From an uncultured Gemmatimonadota bacterium (GTDB lineage: Bacteria; Gemmatimonadota; Gemmatimonadetes; Gemmatimonadales; Gemmatimonadaceae): a DNA stretch of 26,134 bases. Below the pieces are notes generated by a model, which made no database searches, had not been told where the DNA came from, and saw only the letters and a program-made list of their open reading frames with translations. The DNA is taken from positions 1-26,134 of the forward strand of contig CAMLIT010000056.1 in assembly GCA_946480295.1 (NCBI GenBank), given 5' to 3'. A program made the translations under genes and the position numbers. This document shows positions 23,192 to 26,134 of the stretch, piece after piece (the first letter of the stretch is position 1; the number at the start of each line of letters is the position of its first letter).

Positions 23192-24633
23192 CACCTGGTT
23201 CCTCCCTGGTTCGCCGGCACGAAGCCGAGCTCGAAGTCCGTGCGCCAGCGGTGCGCGGGGTCGAGGCGATCGAACAGCTTCGCCCCGTCGATCCACACCT
23301 TCTCCGTCCGCGTGTAGACGCTGAACGGATCCCCCGACCAGAGCACCACGTCCGCGTCCTTGCCCACCTCCAGCGACCCGATGCGGTCCTGCAGGCCGAG
23401 CGCCCACGCCGGGTTCCACGTCAGCCAGCGGATCGCCTGATCCTCCGTGACCGGGATGCCGATGCGCTTACCTTCGGCCATCGCCTTCGCCGCTTCCTGG
23501 TTCAGGCGCTGCTCGCCGCTCGCGTCGTCGGAGTGCACGTTGACGATGACGCCCGCCTTGCTCATGAGCGCGATGTTCGCGCGCACCGCGTCGGCGGCTT
23601 CCAGCTTGAACACGCCCCAGTCGGCCCAGGCGGACGCGCCCACGCTGTCGCGCGCGAGCAGGTCGGCGATCTTGTAGCCCTCGACCGTGTGCTCGAAGGT
23701 CCGGATGTGATACCCGAACTCCTTCGCCAGGTCGATCATGTTCGCCATCTCGTCGGCGCGATAGCAGTGGTTGTGCACGAGGATGTTGCCGCGCAGCACC
23801 TCGGCGAGCGTCTCCAGGCCGAGGTCGCGCGTCGGCGGCTCACCCTGGTGCGTCGCGTTCCACTTGTCCCAGCGGCGGCGATAGGCTTCCGCCTGGATCC
23901 ACGCGGCGCGCCAGCCCGCCATGTTGCCCATCCGCGTCGACGGCCCGCGCGTGCGATACACGCGCATCGGATTCTCGCCGCAGGCCATCTTCAGCCCGTA
24001 CTTCGCCCCGGGGAACTTCATCCCCTCCATCGTGCGCGACGGCACGACCTTGAGGACGACGCTGCGCCCGCCGATCAGGTTCGCCGACCCGGGGAGCACC
24101 TGGATCGTCGTCACGCCGCCGGCGAGGGTGCGCGGGAGCTGCGGGTCCTGAGGCCACACCGAGTGCTCGACCCACACGTTGGCCGTGACGGGGTTCGTCG
24201 CCTCGTTCACGTTGTCCGTCATCGCGCCGCGGTCCTCGGGCACGCCGCCCGCGGCGATGTGCGAGTGGACGTCGATGATGCCGGGGGTCACGTACTTGCC
24301 CGTGCCGTCGATCACGACGGCGTCGCTCGGCGCGGAGACGTTCGTGCCGATCGCCGCGATCTTGCCGTCGCGCAGCAGGATGCTGCCGTCGTGGATCGCC
24401 GGTCCCGCCGCCGTGAGGATGGTGGCGTGGGTGATCAACGTCGGGCGGGAGGGGAAGGGCTTGTACGTGCTGGGGAAGGGGTCGGCGTTCGGCACCGAGA
24501 GGGCGCCGGGCCCGACGTCCTGCGCGCGTGCCGGCGCGGGAGTGGGCGCGGTGCTCGGCGGCTGCTGCGCCGCCTGCGTCGCATGGGCGCAGGCGCTGGC
24601 GGCGAGCAGCAGCGCCGCGAGACGAATCCGCAT
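23191..24633 (-). CDS. Exported metal-dependent amidohydrolase (imidazolonepropionase-like)
   Basis: This 480-residue protein has an N-terminal export signal, MRIRLAALLLAASACAHA; ASAC is a weak lipobox, so it could be a lipoprotein or a plain Sec substrate. A Pro/Ala-rich spacer of about 30 residues follows. The amidohydrolase-superfamily metal motifs are intact: GIIDVHSH (H123, H125), KYGLKMACGENP (lysine and the family's GENP), LVHNHC (H287, H289), FEHTVEGYK (H315) and NVHSDD (H367, D369/D370). It ends with LTWNPAWALGLQDRIGSLEVGKDADVVLWSGDPF. Members of this superfamily hydrolyse C-N bonds in cyclic or dipeptide-like substrates; the substrate cannot be told here. It is the first gene of a two-gene unit with the ligand-less paralogue. 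GAGGT lies about 12 bases before the ATG. Confidence 0.88.
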   Translation of the reverse strand: MRIRLAALLLAASACAHATQAAQQPPSTAPTPAPARAQDVGPGALSVPNADPFPSTYKPFPSRPTLITHATILTAAGPAIHDGSILLRDGKIAAIGTNVSAPSDAVVIDGTGKYVTPGIIDVHSHIAAGGVPEDRGAMTDNVNEATNPVTANVWVEHSVWPQDPQLPRTLAGGVTTIQVLPGSANLIGGRSVVLKVVPSRTMEGMKFPGAKYGLKMACGENPMRVYRTRGPSTRMGNMAGWRAAWIQAEAYRRRWDKWNATHQGEPPTRDLGLETLAEVLRGNILVHNHCYRADEMANMIDLAKEFGYHIRTFEHTVEGYKIADLLARDSVGASAWADWGVFKLEAADAVRANIALMSKAGVIVNVHSDDASGEQRLNQEAAKAMAEGKRIGIPVTEDQAIRWLTWNPAWALGLQDRIGSLEVGKDADVVLWSGDPFSVYTRTEKVWIDGAKLFDRLDPAHRWRTDFELGFVPANQGGTR

Positions 24634-24727
24634 CGCTGGGTCTGACCTCGTGTTGTGAGCGTGGGATGTTGCGGAAGGTGCGTGCAAGCTACGCCCAGGC
24701 CGGGGTGCGTGCCAGGGAGCCCAACGA

Positions 24728-25429
24728 TCACCTGCCCAGCTCCGCGAACAGCCGGAGGTCGTCGCCGCACAGGCCATCCGCGCCGACGTCCACGAGATGC
24801 AGCGCCACCTCGCGCGAGTTCACGGTCCACGGGAGCACGCGTCCACCGCGAGCGTGCACCCGCGCGACGAGCGCCGCGTCGACCAGCGGATGGTGCGGCC
24901 AGACGTCGAGCGCTCCCGTCGCGTCCATCACGGCGTCGAGATCCTCGGGATACTCCTCGAAGAGGAGCCCGCGGCGCAGCTCCGGCGCGATCCGCCGCGC
25001 CCGCGCGATGAGCGCGTGGTCGAAGCTGTGGATCGCGCAGCGCGCGTCGCTCCCGCGGATCACGTCAGCGACGAGCGACTCGATCCCCTCGCCCTTGATC
25101 TCGACGTAGACCATGGCCCGCGAGCCCACGAGGTCCAGCACCTGCGACAGGCTCGGGATCGCGATCCCCGGCGCCAACTGGACGCCCTGGAGCTCCGACC
25201 ACGGGATCGTGTCGATGGGCTGCCCGAGCAGGACGTCGTCCACCGTGCCGGAGAGCAGGCGATCGTGGTGGACGACGACGACACCGTCGGCCGTGCTGTG
25301 GACGTCGAGCTCGATCGCGTCGGCGCCGCGCTCCAGGGCGCGCTCGAAGGCGGGGAGGGTGTTCTCGCGGAATTCGCGTGGCGCTCCGCGGTGGGCGATC
25401 AGCTCGGCGGCCGGTCGTCTTCGGTCCAT
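24728..25429 (-). CDS. Glycerophosphodiester phosphodiesterase family protein
   Basis: This 233-residue GDPD-type TIM barrel would release glycerol-3-phosphate and an alcohol from glycerophosphodiesters. Catalytic motifs are present: AHRGAP (H13, R14), ENTLPAF (22-28), GADAIELDVHSTADG with E40 and D42, VVHHD with H55, and a YVEIKGEG strand carrying the third acidic residue. There is no signal peptide, so it should be cytoplasmic. It lacks the long inserts of GlpQ and is the short UgpQ-like form. The start is ATG 25429. A TATACA box only 5 bases before it might mean a leaderless transcript, but no -35 is evident. The amidohydrolase pair lies 94 bp downstream on the same strand; the functional link is unclear. 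Confidence 0.9.
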   Translation of the reverse strand: MDRRRPAAELIAHRGAPREFRENTLPAFERALERGADAIELDVHSTADGVVVVHHDRLLSGTVDDVLLGQPIDTIPWSELQGVQLAPGIAIPSLSQVLDLVGSRAMVYVEIKGEGIESLVADVIRGSDARCAIHSFDHALIARARRIAPELRRGLLFEEYPEDLDAVMDATGALDVWPHHPLVDAALVARVHARGGRVLPWTVNSREVALHLVDVGADGLCGDDLRLFAELGR

Positions 25430-25502
25430 GGGCGTGTATATTCGGGTCGAGCCAGCTCGGGTCGATCGAGCGACAAGCTAACCGCGGCCCCGGCGGGCCG
25501 CC

Positions 25503-25537
25503 GGGCGGGGGAGGGGCGGCCTCCCGAGGGCCCGCCC
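25503..25537. other. GC-rich hairpin in the divergent GDPD/sigma-factor region
   Basis: GGGCGGG (25503-25509) pairs with CCCGCCC (25531-25537). Inside it, GGAGG (25510-25514) pairs with CCTCC (25520-25524). No T run follows closely in either direction, so it is not a convincing terminator. It may lie in the upstream promoter region of either gene. A 9-bp direct repeat TCGGGTCGA also occurs nearby (25442-25450 and 25457-25465). Confidence 0.35.
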
Positions 25538-25538
25538 T

Positions 25539-25562
25539 GAACACTTTCTTAACGGCCACGTC
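25539..25562 (+). promoter_or_regulatory. Possible ECF-type (autoregulatory) promoter
   Basis: GAAC (25539-25542), 16 bp, CGTC (25559-25562) matches the common ECF sigma pattern of a GAAC-type -35 and a CGTC-type -10. It lies 29 bp before the sigma factor's ATG. Many ECF factors transcribe their own gene. Both elements are short, so a chance match is possible. Confidence 0.33.
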
Positions 25563-25590
25563 CCGCAACACGTCTACCCCGTTGAACCGA

Positions 25591-26134
25591 ATGACAGAAG
25601 CGTCTCGGAGCGGTGATGAACAGCGGGACGGGGAACTCATCGCACGGTGGAAGGCCGGGGACGAACGCGCGGCGACCGAGCTCGTCGAGCGGCACGCGCC
25701 GGCGCTCGCCCGCTTCGTGGCGAGCACGGGCACCCGGGAGGACGTGGACGAGGTCGTCCAGGACACCTTCGTGCGGGCGTTCAACTCGCTCGACAGCTTC
25801 CGCGGCGAGAGCTCGCTTCGCACCTGGCTCTTCACCATCGCCCGTCGCCTGCTGCTCGACCGCAGGCGATCCGAGCGGCGGCGTCCGACGGGTGTGGAGA
25901 TCCAGGAGGGCGACGTCTCCACGCAGTACGACGCGCTGGATTCCGTGCTCGCCGACGAGACGCGGAGCCGGATGCGCGAGGCGCTGGATCATCTCTCGCC
26001 GACGCAACGCCAGGTCTTCACGCTGCGAGTGGGTGAGGGGCTGTCGTACAAGGAGATCGCCGAGGCGATCGGAACCACTGAAGGGGCGGCGCGGGTGCAC
26101 TACCACAATGCGATGCGTGCCGTGAAGGAGTTTC
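25591..26134 (+). CDS. ECF-family RNA polymerase sigma factor (3' end outside window)
   Basis: The frame from ATG 25591 is open to the window edge (181 codons), so the gene is nearly complete but lacks its stop. Region sigma-2 is LVERHAPALARFVASTG, EDVDEVVQDTFVRAFNSLDSFRG and SSLRTWLFTIARRLLLDRRR (about 31-98). Region sigma-4 is LDHLSPTQRQVFTLRVGEGLSYKEIAEAIGTTEGAARVHYHNAMRAVKEF, with the helix-turn-helix that reads the -35. There is no region 1 or 3, so it is an ECF (group IV) factor of the RpoE/SigW type. An anti-sigma gene would be expected directly downstream but lies outside. The start is supported by family length; no clear Shine-Dalgarno is seen. Confidence 0.93.
   Translation, partial: MTEASRSGDEQRDGELIARWKAGDERAATELVERHAPALARFVASTGTREDVDEVVQDTFVRAFNSLDSFRGESSLRTWLFTIARRLLLDRRRSERRRPTGVEIQEGDVSTQYDALDSVLADETRSRMREALDHLSPTQRQVFTLRVGEGLSYKEIAEAIGTTEGAARVHYHNAMRAVKEF

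Overview
The window is about 26 kb of very GC-rich (roughly 70% by eye), densely coded bacterial chromosome. It has strong G/C third-position bias, many 4-nt ATGA/GTGA gene overlaps, and intergenic arrays of 7-bp repeats (GGGTCGA / CCCTCGC). With an ECF sigma factor, tandem lipoproteins and the housekeeping set RNase G/E, L21 and L27, this looks like an environmental heterotroph. Gemmatimonadota is my best guess, but it is an inference from style and protein flavour, not from a marker gene comparison. I see no tRNA, rRNA, CRISPR array, transposase or phage gene.

Layout. (1) 1-5237, plus strand: the tail of a class I methyltransferase, then a tightly overlapping catabolic operon. It encodes a free-standing B12-binding mutase subunit, an acyl-CoA carboxylase carboxyltransferase, an AtuA-type protein split into two genes, an enoyl-CoA hydratase-family protein and a small membrane protein. 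These fit breakdown of branched acyl-CoAs (leucine/isoprenoid or propionate type), but the biotin carboxylase, the biotin carrier and the large mutase subunit are not here. (2) 5260-10053, minus strand: one 1597-residue regulator combining TPRs, HD-GYP, GGDEF, a STAND-type ATPase and more TPRs. (3) 10250-12092, minus strand: two tandem paralogous lipoproteins, a 63-residue secreted peptide and a strong hairpin terminator. (4) 12554-18424, plus strand: a long U32 peptidase-family protein (RlhA-like), a RecQ helicase and an acyl-CoA dehydrogenase. (5) 18894-21745, plus strand: RNase G/E, then a well-formed promoter driving rplU-rpmA with a clean terminator, then a small helical protein. (6) 21908-25429, minus strand: two translationally coupled exported amidohydrolase-fold proteins, one of which has lost its metal ligands, and a glycerophosphodiester phosphodiesterase. 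(7) 25591 to the end, plus strand: an ECF sigma factor cut by the window edge.

The most unusual features are these. A family of heptamer-built, imperfectly palindromic repeats occurs three times: inside the carboxyltransferase gene as a 186-bp in-frame block, directly after the RNase gene, and fitted exactly between two convergent stop codons. The single-chain c-di-GMP synthase/hydrolase/STAND fusion is also unusual. So are the pairing of an intact with a ligand-less amidohydrolase, and the lipoprotein/secreted-peptide cluster of unknown role.
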